From assembly GCA_030998225.1 (NCBI GenBank), contig JAPYXD010000686.1, positions 3,224,001 to 3,288,000 on the forward strand: 64,000 nucleotides of DNA. The letters are read 5' to 3'. This DNA comes from Diplolepis rosae (lineage: Eukaryota; Arthropoda; Insecta; Hymenoptera; Diplolepididae). The notes under the pieces were generated by a model. The model had not been told where the DNA came from. It made no database searches and worked only from the letters and a program-made list of their open reading frames with translations. Shown one piece after another: positions 10,897 through 22,009 of this stretch (positions are counted from its first letter, which is position 1; every line of letters begins with the position of its first letter). The translations under genes and the position numbers were made by a program.

Positions 10897-13221
10897 ATGG
10901 GCAAGATAAAAGGTAGTAAGACGCCACGAGTATGTGGCTATTCAACGCGACATTTTCGGCGTATACTACGAAACCGGATTAACGAGGACATGCGATCTAT
11001 AATGGAGACAGAAAATCAACGTCTCATTGAAAATAGACGTGATCCTGCTGAAATAGAAAATAAAATATCAGTGATTAAGTTGCTTGATAACAGTTTTCCA
11101 GGGACAAATTCAAACTGTTTTGAAAAGCCAACAGAGGTTTCTGACAAATTTTCAGACACGGTGTGTCTGGAAGCAAGCATTACTTGTACATATGAGGACT
11201 CTAGCGAACACTTATGTGCTGAAAAACAATTTTTACATTCGGACCTTGACAGCGAGTGTTCTATATTTGATGATGAATGTGTATGGGCAACACTGGAGGA
11301 TAGCATTACAAATTCATACTCAGACGTTGATTGTGAAGCTTTAGAGGATGCTGTACAAGATGAAGTTGTCGGAAATGATTACTGTCATTTCGACCTGGAA
11401 AATGATCTAGAAAAACGGGAAAAGTTGAAGAAAGAGACTTTGAAAAGTTCGTTACGTTTCTGGGCGATAGCATTTCGTGTTAGTTTAGCTGCGTTAACTG
11501 CGTTGCTCTTAATTTTAAGATGTTTCACACATGCAGATTTGCCATTAGACGGTCGAAGTTTACTGGGTACTCCTAAACACACCTTGATATTCGAAATAGG
11601 CGGCGGCCAATATTATCATTTCGAACTTAGAAAAGCACTTCAAGGAATTCTGCGAGATCATAAACGGAGAGGCAAGCAAACTGAACACGTCAAATTACTC
11701 GTGAATATTGATGGATTACCAATATTTAAGTCGACTGGTAAAAGTTTATGGCTTATTCTATGCTCAGACATAAACGGAAAAAAAGTATATCCTATCGGAG
11801 CTTTTTTTGGGAATAAAAAGCCCACGAATGCTAACGAGTTCCTAAAAAGTTTCGTTGAAGAAGCAATAGAATTTAGTAAATATGGATTCATAGACAACAA
11901 CGTGAAAGTACGAGTAACGTTTGAAGGCTTGATCTGCGATGCCCCTGCAAAATCTTTCGCATTGTTTTTAAAAGGCCATACTGGTTTTGACAGTTGCTCA
12001 AAGTGTCTGATTCAAGGTCAGTACATTCTAAAACAGATGCAACGGAAAAATAGCAAGCGATCCGGAAGGGTGTGTTTTCCAGGCATAGGGCCATTCAACT
12101 TGAAAAACGACGAAGACTTCGCGCGCAACGTTTATAATGATTTCGATGAGGAAACAATTTTAAAAGCAATTCCGAACTTTGGTGGTATTTCATCTGTACC
12201 CTTGGATTACATGCACCTCGTTTTACTAGGAGTTGTTAAGAAACTTATTAGTCTATGGCTGCTGGGTCCTTTAAAAGTACGGTTGAGTGCAATGCAAGTT
12301 AATAAAATCACTAAGAGGTTGCTGACTTTACGTTGGAGTATACCTAGTGAATTTGTAAGAAAACCAAGAACGCTACAAGAGTACAGATTTTGGAAAGCAT
12401 CGGAATTCCGTACATTTCTACTCTATACTGGACCAGTTGTACTGAAAAACATACTGCCGGCAAAAATGTACTTTAATTTCATAATGTTGCATTCAGCGGT
12501 AACAATTTTAATCAGTGACACTCACCAATATGAAAAAAGTAATATAGATAGTGCCCACGAAATGCTACAATACTTTGTAAAAGATTTTGCAAAAATATAC
12601 GGAAAAGAATACGTGTCTCATAATGTCCACAATTTACTTCATATGGCTGCAGATGTAAAGAAGTATGGAGCACTTAAGAGATACAGCTCCTTTCGTTTCG
12701 AAAACTACATGTCATCGATTAAAGCGATGTTAAGAAAAGGAGATAAGCCTTTAGAGCAAATAGCTCGCAGATATGAGGAAATAGAAGCAGCTGAAAAGCT
12801 GAATTATTCTTCACTCGTTCCTGAAAGAACTTTAAAGGAACCCCACAGCAAAGGGCCCTTAACAAACCAGTGTACTGACGTGAAGCAGCAATATAAAGTA
12901 TTGAAAACCGAGTCCTACTCTATTAAGAGCAATAATTGCAACAAGGATAGCTGCATTCTTCTAAAAAATGAGACTTTTATATCAGTTAAAAATATTGTAC
13001 AATTAAACAATAACGATATTCGCTTCATTGGAACAAAATTTTCGCCAAGTGAAAGTTTGTACGAGGAACCAGACTCAAGATTATTGAATATCCACATCAT
13101 GAAGAACGATTCCGGCGCAACGTTTCATTCTCATTCTTTGGATGATGTAGCGGCTAAAGTGTGGCAAATGCCATGTGGAAAAGGACGAATTTTAATTCCT
13201 CTACTGCACTCTTGCCACTAA
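10897..13221 (+). CDS. CACTA/EnSpm-like transposase, intact, 774 aa
   Basis: The start ATG has a good Kozak context (AACCATGG). Residues 1-180 are Ser/Asp/Glu-rich and variable. At about 185-230 lies 'SLRFWAIAFRVS...LPLDGRSLLGTP', a block seen in insect transposases of this type. It looks hydrophobic but is probably not a membrane segment. The likely RNase-H-fold core follows: 'VNIDGLPIFKS' with D272, 'LICDAPAKSF' with D348, a zinc-type pair C367/C370 in 'DSCSKC', and 'PLDYMHLVLLGVVKK' with D437 and H440. Further on are 'SEFRTFLLYTGP' and 'HNVHNLLHMAADV'. The product should bind the element ends and cut and paste it in the nucleus. The frame has no stops or frameshifts. The superfamily name rests on my recognition of these blocks, and the DDE third acidic residue is not assigned. 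Confidence 0.75.
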   Translation: MGKIKGSKTPRVCGYSTRHFRRILRNRINEDMRSIMETENQRLIENRRDPAEIENKISVIKLLDNSFPGTNSNCFEKPTEVSDKFSDTVCLEASITCTYEDSSEHLCAEKQFLHSDLDSECSIFDDECVWATLEDSITNSYSDVDCEALEDAVQDEVVGNDYCHFDLENDLEKREKLKKETLKSSLRFWAIAFRVSLAALTALLLILRCFTHADLPLDGRSLLGTPKHTLIFEIGGGQYYHFELRKALQGILRDHKRRGKQTEHVKLLVNIDGLPIFKSTGKSLWLILCSDINGKKVYPIGAFFGNKKPTNANEFLKSFVEEAIEFSKYGFIDNNVKVRVTFEGLICDAPAKSFALFLKGHTGFDSCSKCLIQGQYILKQMQRKNSKRSGRVCFPGIGPFNLKNDEDFARNVYNDFDEETILKAIPNFGGISSVPLDYMHLVLLGVVKKLISLWLLGPLKVRLSAMQVNKITKRLLTLRWSIPSEFVRKPRTLQEYRFWKASEFRTFLLYTGPVVLKNILPAKMYFNFIMLHSAVTILISDTHQYEKSNIDSAHEMLQYFVKDFAKIYGKEYVSHNVHNLLHMAADVKKYGALKRYSSFRFENYMSSIKAMLRKGDKPLEQIARRYEEIEAAEKLNYSSLVPERTLKEPHSKGPLTNQCTDVKQQYKVLKTESYSIKSNNCNKDSCILLKNETFISVKNIVQLNNNDIRFIGTKFSPSESLYEEPDSRLLNIHIMKNDSGATFHSHSLDDVAAKVWQMPCGKGRILIPLLHSCH

Positions 13222-13635
13222 TTGGCCAAGTTCTAGAAACTTCTTCACTTGAAAACTCCGGTAGGTTGGATATCTTATCTTTTTAAAATTCTTTCAGATA
13301 TTTTAAATACTTTTCATTGAATTTTAATATTTTATTATAATTCTTTGAACTGTTTGAAAATTTTTAAATAAAATTAATATTTAAAGGCTTCTCAAGCTTA
13401 AAAGAGGTTTATCATTTATCATCAGATTATCGGCGCCAGCACAGCCGCAATTTTGCTCTGATCGATTAGCATAGTTATCACTTCACTTTTGGCCTATTCT
13501 GTAACAGTACTCGTAATCTGTTGGTTCATCTTTGGACTTGGTGTTGGTCTCAGTAAGAAAAATCAAGTTTACACTAATAAAATAATGTTAGCAGATGATT
13601 TTTTTCCGAAACGTACCGTTCATAACTTTTACATT
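13222..13635. other. 3' flank of the transposase inside the element
   Basis: AT-rich, with no ORF of note. It includes a GC-richer patch near 13430-13530 that I cannot assign. The poly(A) signal AATAAA occurs at several places, and I cannot say which is used. Confidence 0.4.
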
Positions 13636-14150
13636 AAAACATAGAATAAAAAAGAGAAAACAGGCAAACACTAATCATAACAAAGTTAATAATTGTACCG
13701 AATGAAATAAAATTTTACTTACCTGTACATTATTTAGTGGTCTTCATTCCTTTCACTATCCTAATAGTTGAAATAATAATATACAATATATTTAAATGAG
13801 AATGTTTAATATATATGTATATATTGTTTTTTTTTCTTCCGGGAATAATGTTCGTAAATATTCCCAGAATATTTCTGATTAATGTATCACGAATATTCCC
13901 TGCGCATTTTCCCTCAGTATTGCTGCTAAATCATCCTGGAAGATGTCATAAGACTATTGTCGGAACATTCTCATTACATCTTCCATCAAGGTTCTCGAGG
14001 AATTATCCACGAACCTTTCAATGGAATAGTCCCTGACGGGCGGACATTTTCTTTATTCCCAGGACCTTCCAGGAACCTTCCTGTGGAATATTCCGATCCT
14101 TCCGTCGGAAACTTCCTGGAAGGTTCTGGGAATATTTGGTGCTATCTGGG
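13636..14150 (-). repeat. Right terminal inverted repeat of the large transposon
   Basis: This is the reverse complement of the left end at 5176-5690 with a few substitutions and small indels. The near-identity of both ends supports recent activity. It contains a non-functional duplicate of the 3' end of the DUF4806 gene ('aaaaaagagaaaacaggcaa'). Confidence 0.75.
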
Positions 14151-14411
14151 CAGAGAAAATACCCCATCGCCGTACTCAACCCTTTTCATGCTGTGCACAT
14201 CTCGTGACAACTACTCCAAGGTATGTACATTTTAGTTCTTATTTTTGTCTAAAAAATCATATTAAGGTAATTTAACTAGTAACCTGAGTAGGATAGAAAT
14301 ACTTATATAATAAAATAATGCCTAAATATATATTAAATATTGTATTTTTAATAAGTAGTGAGTCCCTTCCGGACAGCATGATGTTCACTTTATTTAAATA
14401 ATCTTTGTTTA

Positions 14412-14964
14412 TGTGCCTCCGGCGCGGAAACTTGTTTTTCCGTTACAGCTAAGAGTAACGGAATATTGTGTATACCGTTACAGAGAAATATAATGTAAAA
14501 ATTGAACTGAGCATGCGCATATAGTCTTACAGCGGAGCAGAATCTTCTTATTCTTCTTCTTGTTCGTACAGCGTTAGCACCCTACAGAAAAAGCCTTGTA
14601 CATTTGAACTGCGCATGCTTTATTACAACAAGCTACTACTACACAAGATCTATAAAATCAAAATGGCCTGGACTAGTCGTGACATATCAAGTGTGATGAC
14701 TAGCACCGCAAACATCTACAATACCAGATTAGATTCGAGTGTACGCATAAAAAATCGTATCCACGCCGAAGTCACATAAAATAGAATACGTGCCAATGCA
14801 CACGATTCGGGAAATTACGAGACTCGCGACAAGCTCGCAGGACTGATCGCGCCTCGGCTGCGTCTCGGCTTTGCCTCAGCTACGCCTCACCTACGCCTTG
14901 ACTTTGATCCCCTACGAGCATTGTCGCTCGTCACGCAATAACCCTCATTGAGCGCCTGGGCACG
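14412..14964 (+). repeat. LTR-like repeat, copy 1 (TGTGCC...GGCAC)
   Basis: Starts TGTGCCTCCGGCGCGGAAAC and ends near GGGCACG, so the ends are short inverted repeats as in LTRs. It shares most of its length with 16465-17095 in the same orientation and with 54153-54551 inverted. Blocks such as 'ttttccgttacagct' and 'gcgcatgcgcatatagtc' match. The two + copies also share 'taatatacta' just outside the right end, so both may have carried the same internal start. No primer-binding site was found. Confidence 0.55.
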
Positions 14965-15049
14965 TAATATACTATTCTTTTCAGGATCAGGAGGGAGCAG
15001 GGATCACGGCGTGATCGTCACGTCACACGTAATAGTAAATAACGAAAAA

Positions 15050-15688
15050 ATGGACGTAGTCAAACCCAACAGCCAGCAGGTATCCTTACGCGATGAGCTA
15101 GAGGTAGTCCCATTGTTCGACGGAAGTAACCTCCCATTGTCACACTTTATTGAGGGTTGCACGGAGGCAAAGGCAATGCTACCGACACCTGCACCTCAAA
15201 AAAACCTCGCGAGATTATTACGAGGTAAATTATCTGGAGAAGCCAGAAAATGCATTTTTGGTTCAACTTATGCAATAGAAGAATTGATAAAAAAATTAAA
15301 AGGAATATATGCCCCTGCGAAAAGCGTGTACCAGTTGCAGAAAGAATTAGGTAATACATTTATGTGGGAGAGAGAAAATGTACTTTCGTATGCTGCTAGG
15401 ATGAAAGAAATTGCCGACAAAATCGAAGATGTTCACAGGCTCAATAATAATAATCAGTTAGATAATAATTTTGCATAAAACCCTGGGAGGGGCGTAATTC
15501 AATGTTTTATACGCGGCTTGCGTACTGAGTTAGAAATTCCTGTAGAAGAAAAGGACACATTCAAGGAAGTAATTAATGATATAATAGATATTGAACGAAG
15601 ATTGGCTGCAAATTCTGCACTGCGAAGAAATAGAAATACGGATTATTTAAAAACCGAAGAATTAAGTAATAATAAAAATGATAAAACC
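15050..15688 (+). pseudogene. gag: Ty3/gypsy gag fragment, broken
   Basis: The ATG at 15050 opens a frame with 'QQVSLRDELEVVPLFDGSN' and 'LSGEARKCIFGSTY', the capsid-like core of insect Ty3 gag. It closely matches the gag at 62.2-63.4 kb. A stop at 15476 falls after 'NNNQLDNNFA'. The same protein resumes in another frame from about 15496 ('VIQCFIRGLRTELEIP...') to about 15688, where unrelated minus-strand sequence joins. The zinc knuckle and all of pol are absent here. The pol fragment at 17944 may be its original continuation. Confidence 0.7.
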
Positions 15689-15722
15689 GGCCTACATAAA
15701 TTTATCACAAAACAATTTATTA

Positions 15723-16455
15723 CTCATCTACTTGTGCGTGTGTAAGCGATTTGAAGTAATCATGATGTTCCGGTGGTATGTATCGTGATAGGTCAATTAT
15801 GTCCTTAAATTTTGCTGTTGTAATTTGTCTGATATTTTTATACAATGGTGTCAATACAATATTTTCGAATTTTTTTGGTCTACCCCGACGTGGTAATAAA
15901 TTCAGGATTTTAAAATTTTCATTCTTATTTATTGATTTCTCATATAAAATTTTATACGGTTCATTTCTGACAAAACGCATCCAACATATTTTCAACCAGT
16001 TTATCGATTCCTCATCAGAATTCTTCATTCTTTTAAAAATTGCGTCTTCTAATAATATTGTTGATACAAAATCTTCTTGTCTCATTTCATTTAAAATAAA
16101 ATCATTACCTTTCCGATACTTTTTAATAATCTTGTAATAATCCTGTAATAATCTTGGGGAACGAACAGTAAATTATTTTTTTTAATGACATTTCTACCAC
16201 GCCAAAATCTCTATCATTTGGAAAAAACGAATGTCCTGATATTAAAAATTTGTGATCTATGATTTCCACATTATTTTCCAAAGTTTGTACAATTTTTAAC
16301 CACATTAAAGCTACTTTAATGTTCCTATTTTGCCCGGTGCACATGTCACTGTAATCTATAATGCGTCTTTCACTTCTTAAATTAACATGTTTTAGAATGC
16401 ATGAAACAATTTTTTTGAGCACTTCTGGATGCAATAGTTTCCAGTTTGAGTACAA
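15723..16455 (-). pseudogene. DUF7869-like transposon-derived protein, C-terminal remnant
   Basis: Two minus-strand frames (16455-16123 and 16085-15720) read as one protein with a break near 16100. 'YSDMCTGQNRN' followed by 'HKFLISGHSFFPNDRDFG' is a signature I associate with insect proteins of the DUF7869 type, probably an RNase-H-like transposase remnant. 'RRGRPKKFENI' looks like a small basic DNA-binding patch. A possible N-terminal piece lies at about 17270-17430 on the same strand (acidic, 'SDSEEE'), cut off by the LTR-like repeat at 16465-17095. Function is unknown. Confidence 0.45.
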
Positions 16456-16464
16456 TATCTTTTA

Positions 16465-17095
16465 TGTGCCTCAGCCGCGGAAACTCGTTTTTCCGTTACA
16501 GCTGAGAGTAAAGCAATGTTGTATATTCCGTTACAGAGGAATACAATGTAGAAATTGAACTGCGCGTGCGCATTATAGTCTTGCAGCGGAACGCAATCTA
16601 TTTCTTATTCTCTTTCTTCTCACTTCTTCTTCGTACAGCGGAACGCAATCTATTTCTTATTCTTCTTCTTCTCACTTCTTCTTCGTACAGCGTTAGCACT
16701 GACTACTACACAAGACCGATAAAATCAAAATGGCCGGGACTAGTCGCCAATTGGCGCCCGCTTCGTACAACTAGCGCAGCAAACAACTACAATAAGTAGT
16801 AGATTAGATTCCAATGTACGCATAAAAACTCGTATCCGCACCACAGTCACATAAAATAGAATATGTGCCAATGCACACAATTCGGGACACAGCGAGACTC
16901 GCGACAATGCTCGCAGGACTGATCGCGCCTCGGATTCGTCTCGGCTTTGTCTCCACTTCGTCTAGGCTTTGCCTCAGCTACGTCTCGGCTACGCCTCGAC
17001 TATGCCTCACTTACGCCTCGACTACGCCTTGGCTTCGATCTCCTGCGAACATTGTCGCTCGTCACGCAATCACCCTCATTGTGTGCCTAGGCACA
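16465..17095 (+). repeat. LTR-like repeat, copy 2
   Basis: Direct copy of 14412-14964 (TGTGCCTCAGCCGCGG... to ...CCTAGGCACA). An internal duplication of 'cttcttcgtacagcg' makes it longer. It ends with a run of related CGCCTCG-type triplets ('cgtctcggctacgcctcgac'). It separates the two parts of the DUF7869-like remnant, which suggests insertion into it. Confidence 0.55.
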
Positions 17096-17155
17096 TAATA
17101 TACTAATTCCTAAATTATGTTTAATTGTAGTTAGGACTTGTATCGACCCTTCGAT

Positions 17156-17247
17156 GAATATTCGATATATGTATAAATTGGCTTTAGGATCCAGAAATAA
17201 TGAAAATTCTGGATCCTAAAGCCAATTTATACATATATCGAATATTC
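17156..17247. repeat. Perfect inverted repeat, 41-bp arms, 10-nt loop
   Basis: Arms 17156-17196 and 17207-17247 are exact reverse complements around the loop ATAATGAAAA. The inner part contains GGATCCTAAAGCCAATTT, the tail motif found downstream of the hammerhead-like core near 1690. The hairpin is thus probably two Penelope-like tails joined head to head. Confidence 0.8.
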
Positions 17248-17830
17248 CGTTTAATCTTTCGCACTTTTTGAATGTAGATTCATCGATCTTTTCTCCATTT
17301 TTATTCGTATCTTCATCCACTGAAGACGAATATTGTTCAATAATTCTGTTTCTTTTTCGATTTTTTTAAAAATCATTAGTTACTATTTCTTCTTCACTAT
17401 CTGATCAAAATGGTCGTATTCTGTTCTTCACCATGGGTGGAATAATTTCTAAAATTTATTAATAAATTTTAAGTTTTATATTAAAATTTTATATTACACC
17501 ATCCATATGTTACACCACACGTTCAAATTACAGACAAGAAATTACCTTTTAAGGATAAGTTAATAGATCAAAACTAAAAGAAAGCATTTCCTTGTTCAGA
17601 CGATGTTTAGAAACGTTTATATAATCTTAAATAGAAGAAAAAAAACACAAAAATTCATACCAGGGTCGATATAAACGCCCAGTTGGCCATATATGAATGG
17701 TGTAACATATGGATACGATATTAATTAAACGTACTGGTTTTTCAACTAACGCAATTGTCCAAAAACTGAGGTTAACTTGTAAATACTACTTAATTATTAA
17801 GAAAATTTTCTGTGAAAAAAGGGACGCTTC

Positions 17831-17902
17831 CACTCCGCTGGGTATCGAGCCCAGGTCCTTTCGATTGCCGGTCGAATGCTCTGTCATCTGAGCTACGGAG
17901 GT
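17831..17902 (-). other. tRNA-derived sequence (tRNA pseudogene or SINE head)
   Basis: Read on -, it has an A-box-like TAGCTCAGATGACAGAGC, an anticodon arm TTCGA-CCGGCAA-TCGAA, and a T arm CTGGG-CTCGATA-CCCAG. Only 5 of 7 acceptor pairs form, and position 33 is C instead of U, so a working tRNA is unlikely. Both pol III promoter boxes are kept, which fits a tRNA-derived SINE. No CCA is encoded. Confidence 0.55.
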
Positions 17903-17943
17903 TCCACAACTTTTCTCACAGAAACTTGTTAACGCCATTCAAT

Positions 17944-18520
17944 TCCTACTGCAGATGAGGCTCCAATTTTTTCAAGAAAATATAGATTTCCCCCAGTTAA
18001 CAAGGAACAAATGACAAGACAAGTCGATGACTTATTAGAAAATAAAAGAATCAATCCCTCACAATCACCATATAACACTCCAGTGTGGATAGTTCCTAAA
18101 AAACCTGATTCTCAAGGATACATAAAATGGAGAAAGGTTCTTGATTATCGTTAATTGAATGAAAACACAATTGGCGATTCGTATCCTCTGCCTAATATAA
18201 ACGATATACTTGATTCACTAGGATCAGCAAAATATTTTTCAGTGTTTGATTAAGCTTCTGGTTTTCACCATATAAAAATGGACTCAAAAGACTCTCATAA
18301 AACCGCATTTTCCACTCCTCACGGTCATTACAAATTCGTTAGAATGCTTTTCGGTTTGAAAACAGCACCCGCCACATTTCAAACTTTAATGGATTTAGCA
18401 TTAACTGGATTAATCGGAACGGAAATTTTTGTATACCTTAATGAGATAGTTATATATGCAAATGAATGTAAATGCAGACGCTCTCTCCAGAAACCCTATT
18501 GATGATAACATGGAGAAATC
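17944..18520 (+). pseudogene. pol: Ty3/gypsy reverse transcriptase fragment (decayed)
   Basis: The translation shows 'SQSPYNTPVWIVPKK', 'SYPLPNINDILDSLG', 'FHHIKMDSKDSHKTAFST' and 'FGLKTAPATFQ', the order of Ty3 RT motifs. It has in-frame stops at about 18153 and 18251. The catalytic YLDD box is changed to YLNE near 18435. The sequence then jumps straight to 'VNADALSRNP', the end of RNase H, so the thumb and most of RNase H are deleted. It resembles the minus-strand copy at 32458-33363 and is older. Confidence 0.8.
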
Positions 18521-20085
18521 AAGATATTCGCAAGTTGATGACATTGATACTTTTATGACTTCTCAAGAAAAAATGCTTTCCAAGAAAACTTTTACAAGAA
18601 ATAAACAAGAAAACTCTGAAAATGAGGTAAAACCTCTAAAACAAAAACCTTGAATCCAGGAATTATACCAGACGACGTACATCGTTTTAGCGAAATTTCG
18701 GAAGCCCAAATATTAAATATTGACTCAAAAGTTCCACAATTTTTTCAAGAATTCCTTAGTTGAAGAATCATTCAGTGAGATTGGTAAGAATATTTTTAAA
18801 TGCACAATTTTATTCAAAAATATAGCTTTAGGACTTATTTTTATGACAATATTTTTATTAAGCCGAATTTTTTCCAAAAAATACGAAAATTTATCATGGA
18901 AAACTATTAATACAAGAGCTCAAAAGAGAATACAACAAGAAAAAGCAAAAAATTTGGATGGAAATGACACACAAGAAAAATTAGAGGAAAATTTTTCTTC
19001 TAAACCTCTTGTGAAAAACCGCGAGGTAGGCCAAGAAGAAATCTTATTACAAATTTAAAAAATATTCGCTCTCAAACAGAAAGGAAGAGAGGTAGACAAA
19101 GGAAACAAATATATGAAGTTGAATTACCAGAAATGAATATGCAATAGGAAAGCCGAACCAAAGTAGAATCAGATTCCGACTCTGATCCTGATTATTTAGA
19201 TTATTTAAAACAAACTTAAGCAAGAGACAGAAAAAAGAAGAATGCCAAGAAGCCTAAAAATATTAATGAATTCGAAAGCAAAGTAAGTGAGAATTATTCT
19301 CCAACCTCAGAAGATGAAATCAACGACATTGCAACCTCACACGAAGGAAATGATGAAGAAAATTAGGACGAAAATTCGGAAGAGAATTTTGAAGAAGATT
19401 TTGAAGAAAATTTCGAAAAGGATTTTGAACACAATTTTGAAGACAATTTTGAAGACAATCTCGATTAAAATTTTGAAGAGAAGTTTGAAGAAAACCAAGA
19501 AAAAAAATTGGAAGAATTTGAAGAGCCTTATTTTAAAGAAAATTTTAAACTAAACTGAAGATCTCAAATAAATTCTGGAAAAAACGATAATAATCATGAT
19601 GATTATAATCGTCAACGCCCAGAACCTCCTCCTATAAACTCTCAAACAGAAAAAATTATAACGAGGAAAAATATAGTTGAATGTGGCGATCAATTAAATA
19701 TGCGAAAAGATAATTATGCATATTTCGTTACAACAAATGAAACTCCTCGCGACAACGGATAAAAAACTTTAGGACAACGCAAAACTCTACTAAAATTAAA
19801 CAATTTACAAAAAGGGATACCAAAAGAAACTAGGAAAGGAATCTAAGAAAGGAAACTACTACTATTTTGCACTTCCAATTGAAGAATAAACTAAAAACAA
19901 TTCATCCGAAACTTTAAATAATATAAATATATTAATTTTCTCAATACGCGCCTGATCTCAAAATTTGAAATTACGATCAACTAGTATTTTTAAAACTTCC
20001 AGAATTAATCATATACCTTGGGAAAAGGTAAAATCAATCTTCGACTCAAATTTATTCAAATTCTACTACAAAAATTTTAGTTTGT
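18521..20085 (+). pseudogene. RNase H-integrase linker of the decayed + strand Ty3 element
   Basis: Corresponds in position to 29000-31690 (-) of the other copy. It is rich in Glu, Lys, Asn and Asp, with repetitive GAAGAAAATTTTGAAGA-type runs near 19360-19550 and no long frame. Remnants such as 'PRGRPRKK'-like basic patches occur on both copies. The linker appears to evolve fast, and nothing functional can be assigned. Confidence 0.5.
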
Positions 20086-20089
20086 AATG

Positions 20090-21163
20090 GAATAACGCAA
20101 TATCGAAAAAATGAACAACGAACTCATTTAATTGAAGAAGCTCATTCTTCAGCATTAGGAGGCCATAAAGGCGTTACAAAAACTTATAGCCGAATTCGGC
20201 AAAAACTTTTTTGGGAAAATATGAAAGTGGACATTCAAAAATATATTCAAGGCTGCTTACAATGTCAAATGAAATAATTAATCAGAGTCAGAACAAAAAA
20301 TCGTATGGTAACCACTGTCACACTCACTACTGATTTTGAAAAAATATCAATGGACATTTTTGGTCCACTACCTGAGACAAAATCTGGTAAGTTATATATT
20401 CTAACCATACAAGACAATGTTACAAAATATTATTTAGCAATACCTCTTCCTAATCACCAAGCTAGTACGATAGCAGATGCTTTCGTGAAAAAATTTATTT
20501 GCATATTGGGATCACCGAAAGGAGCACTTACTGACCAAGGCAGAGATTTTTAAAGTAATTTATTAAAAAGATTGGCAAACCGTTTTAGAATTAAACAATT
20601 TCGAACCACTGCTTTTCACCCTCAATCAAAAGGGTCATTAGAACGTTCACATCATGTTTTAGGAGAATATCTCAAATAATTTGTCGCAAAAAATTTAGAA
20701 TGGGATGATTGGCTTGAACTAGCAATGTTCTCGTATAATACTAGTCGACATGATGGCACAAAATGTACACTCTATGAATTGATTTTTGGTAAACTAGCTA
20801 GTGAACCTTCCAGTGACTCTTTATCACAACAAGAAAAATTACAAACATAAGACGATTATTTAATTAATTTCGTAACATAACTACACGATATGCGAACACA
20901 AGCAAGAGAGAATCTTATTTCAGCAAAAGAAAAATCGTAAATATATTATGATAAAAAAAAATCCTTTAGAAGTGAAAATTGGAGATAACGTATTCTTATT
21001 ACAAGGAGGTAAAATTAAAAAACTTGACAGCCGTTATACAGGGCCTTATGAAATATTGGAAGTGTTAGGAAAAGGGAATGTCAAAATAAGCTATAAAGGA
21101 AAACTTACTGTAGTTCACATTAATAGACTAAAACGGTCCAATGTGCAAGTTGTAACGTGGTAA
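20090..21163 (+). pseudogene. pol: Ty3/gypsy integrase, decayed
   Basis: Motifs in order: the HHCC zinc finger ('HSSALGGHKGV...CLQCQ', with a stop just after), the first Asp in 'SMDIFGPLP', the second in 'LTDQG' (followed by a stop), Glu in 'GSLERSHH', then the C-terminal domain 'DSRYTGPYEILEVLGKGNV...VVHINRLKR'. There are at least six in-frame stops. It matches the minus copy at 28031-28839 domain by domain. In that copy a CARD-like ORF follows directly. Here the matching ORF lies at 40388, beyond the inserted mariner and provirus. Confidence 0.85.
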
Positions 21164-21947
21164 ATTACGTTAGCTTTTTTTACCACGAGCGGCAACGACA
21201 GGATCGAGCCCAAGCCACCTTTTTTAATTGAAACTCAACACTGTCAGGGATAGTCTGAGAGCTCCTCATAAAATTCTTTTATTTTTTATTGTTTTTCTGG
21301 CCGTTTTCTTTCCTTATTTGTTTCATTTAAAAACACCAGCTTGAAAGGCGCCGCCTAGGAGATCGCTATGTTACCATCGCACGCAGAGGGGTTCACAGGC
21401 AAGCCACAGAGGGCATCACCCAGCAGGCATGGCATCTGAAACGACAACGTGCTGCAGCCCATGGTTTCAAACACCGTCGCACCATTATTAATATAATTAA
21501 TATAGAGAGGGCTTGACGAGTTGGAACAATTAGAAATTATATTATATGTTGTATATTAGCCTTGTCTATTCGCAACTGCTGTGTTGTTTGGCAAATAGCC
21601 AAAGAGGGAACATTATTAAGAGTCTTAAATTTTTTTAAATGGACGCTAACATGGACTTCGATTTGGAGGAGATAAGGCGCGAGATTTCGTCCAGAAGCCC
21701 GGTAAGTCTTTGAGACTATATTCCGGGCCATTCTAAACATTTTTTTTGTTTTGATGTCTTCCATTGACACCCGCGTGACTCTCAGGCTCTCCAGGAGTCT
21801 GCTCGCCATTATTGGCAACAAATTCATATTCACTTTTGAATTTATATCGAGCCAGGGCCTTGCCGAATAATATACATATACATATACAATTTGAACAAGA
21901 TATACAAATTTTATTTTGTCGATAGATGGTAAAAAAAAAAAAATTAA
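21164..21947. other. Unassigned insertion between integrase and the CARD-like ORF of the + element
   Basis: About 780 bp, moderately GC-rich in 21170-21470 ('aggcgccgcctaggagatcg'). There is no convincing ORF: the 98-codon frame at 21537-21833 (-) shows no recognisable domain. The other copy has only 31 nt in this position, so most of this is inserted DNA, perhaps a LINE or MITE tail. Confidence 0.4.
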
Positions 21948-21956
21948 TATTGGATC

Positions 21957-21977
21957 TGTGACGTCCTGAGTTTTTAA

Positions 21978-22009
<32 letters not shown>

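Larger units (their letters stand above)
5176..14150. mobile_element. CACTA/EnSpm-like DNA transposon, about 9.0 kb, apparently complete
   Basis: The ends are inverted copies. The left starts CCCAGATAGCACCAAATATT and the right ends with its reverse complement at 14150. Similarity extends about 500 bp inward, including the last coding bases of the minus-strand gene, which are duplicated at about 13636-13720. The dinucleotide CA lies just outside both ends and may be a 2-bp target duplication. Inside are a single-exon transposase ORF on + and a multi-exon DUF4806-type gene on -, both open, so the element may be young. The protein suggests the CACTA (EnSpm) group, but the termini do not begin with CACTA or CACTG, so the superfamily is provisional. 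Confidence 0.75.

Noticed and set aside
11450..11530. Apparent membrane segment in the transposase
   Set aside because: The block is conserved in this transposase type ('W...F...L..LL.ILR') and is better explained as a buried helix.
11016..12094. Minus-strand and alternative frames inside the 774-aa transposase
   Set aside because: Shadows of the real gene; no domains and no splice support.
14412..17095. Reading the two TGTGCC repeats as the LTR pair of one element with gag and DUF7869 inside
   Set aside because: Both copies share the sequence just outside the right end, the inner contents are of mixed origin and orientation, and no primer site or target duplication was found.
21537..21833. 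98-codon minus-strand ORF
   Set aside because: No recognisable domain, lies in insertion debris, and has no counterpart in the other element copy.
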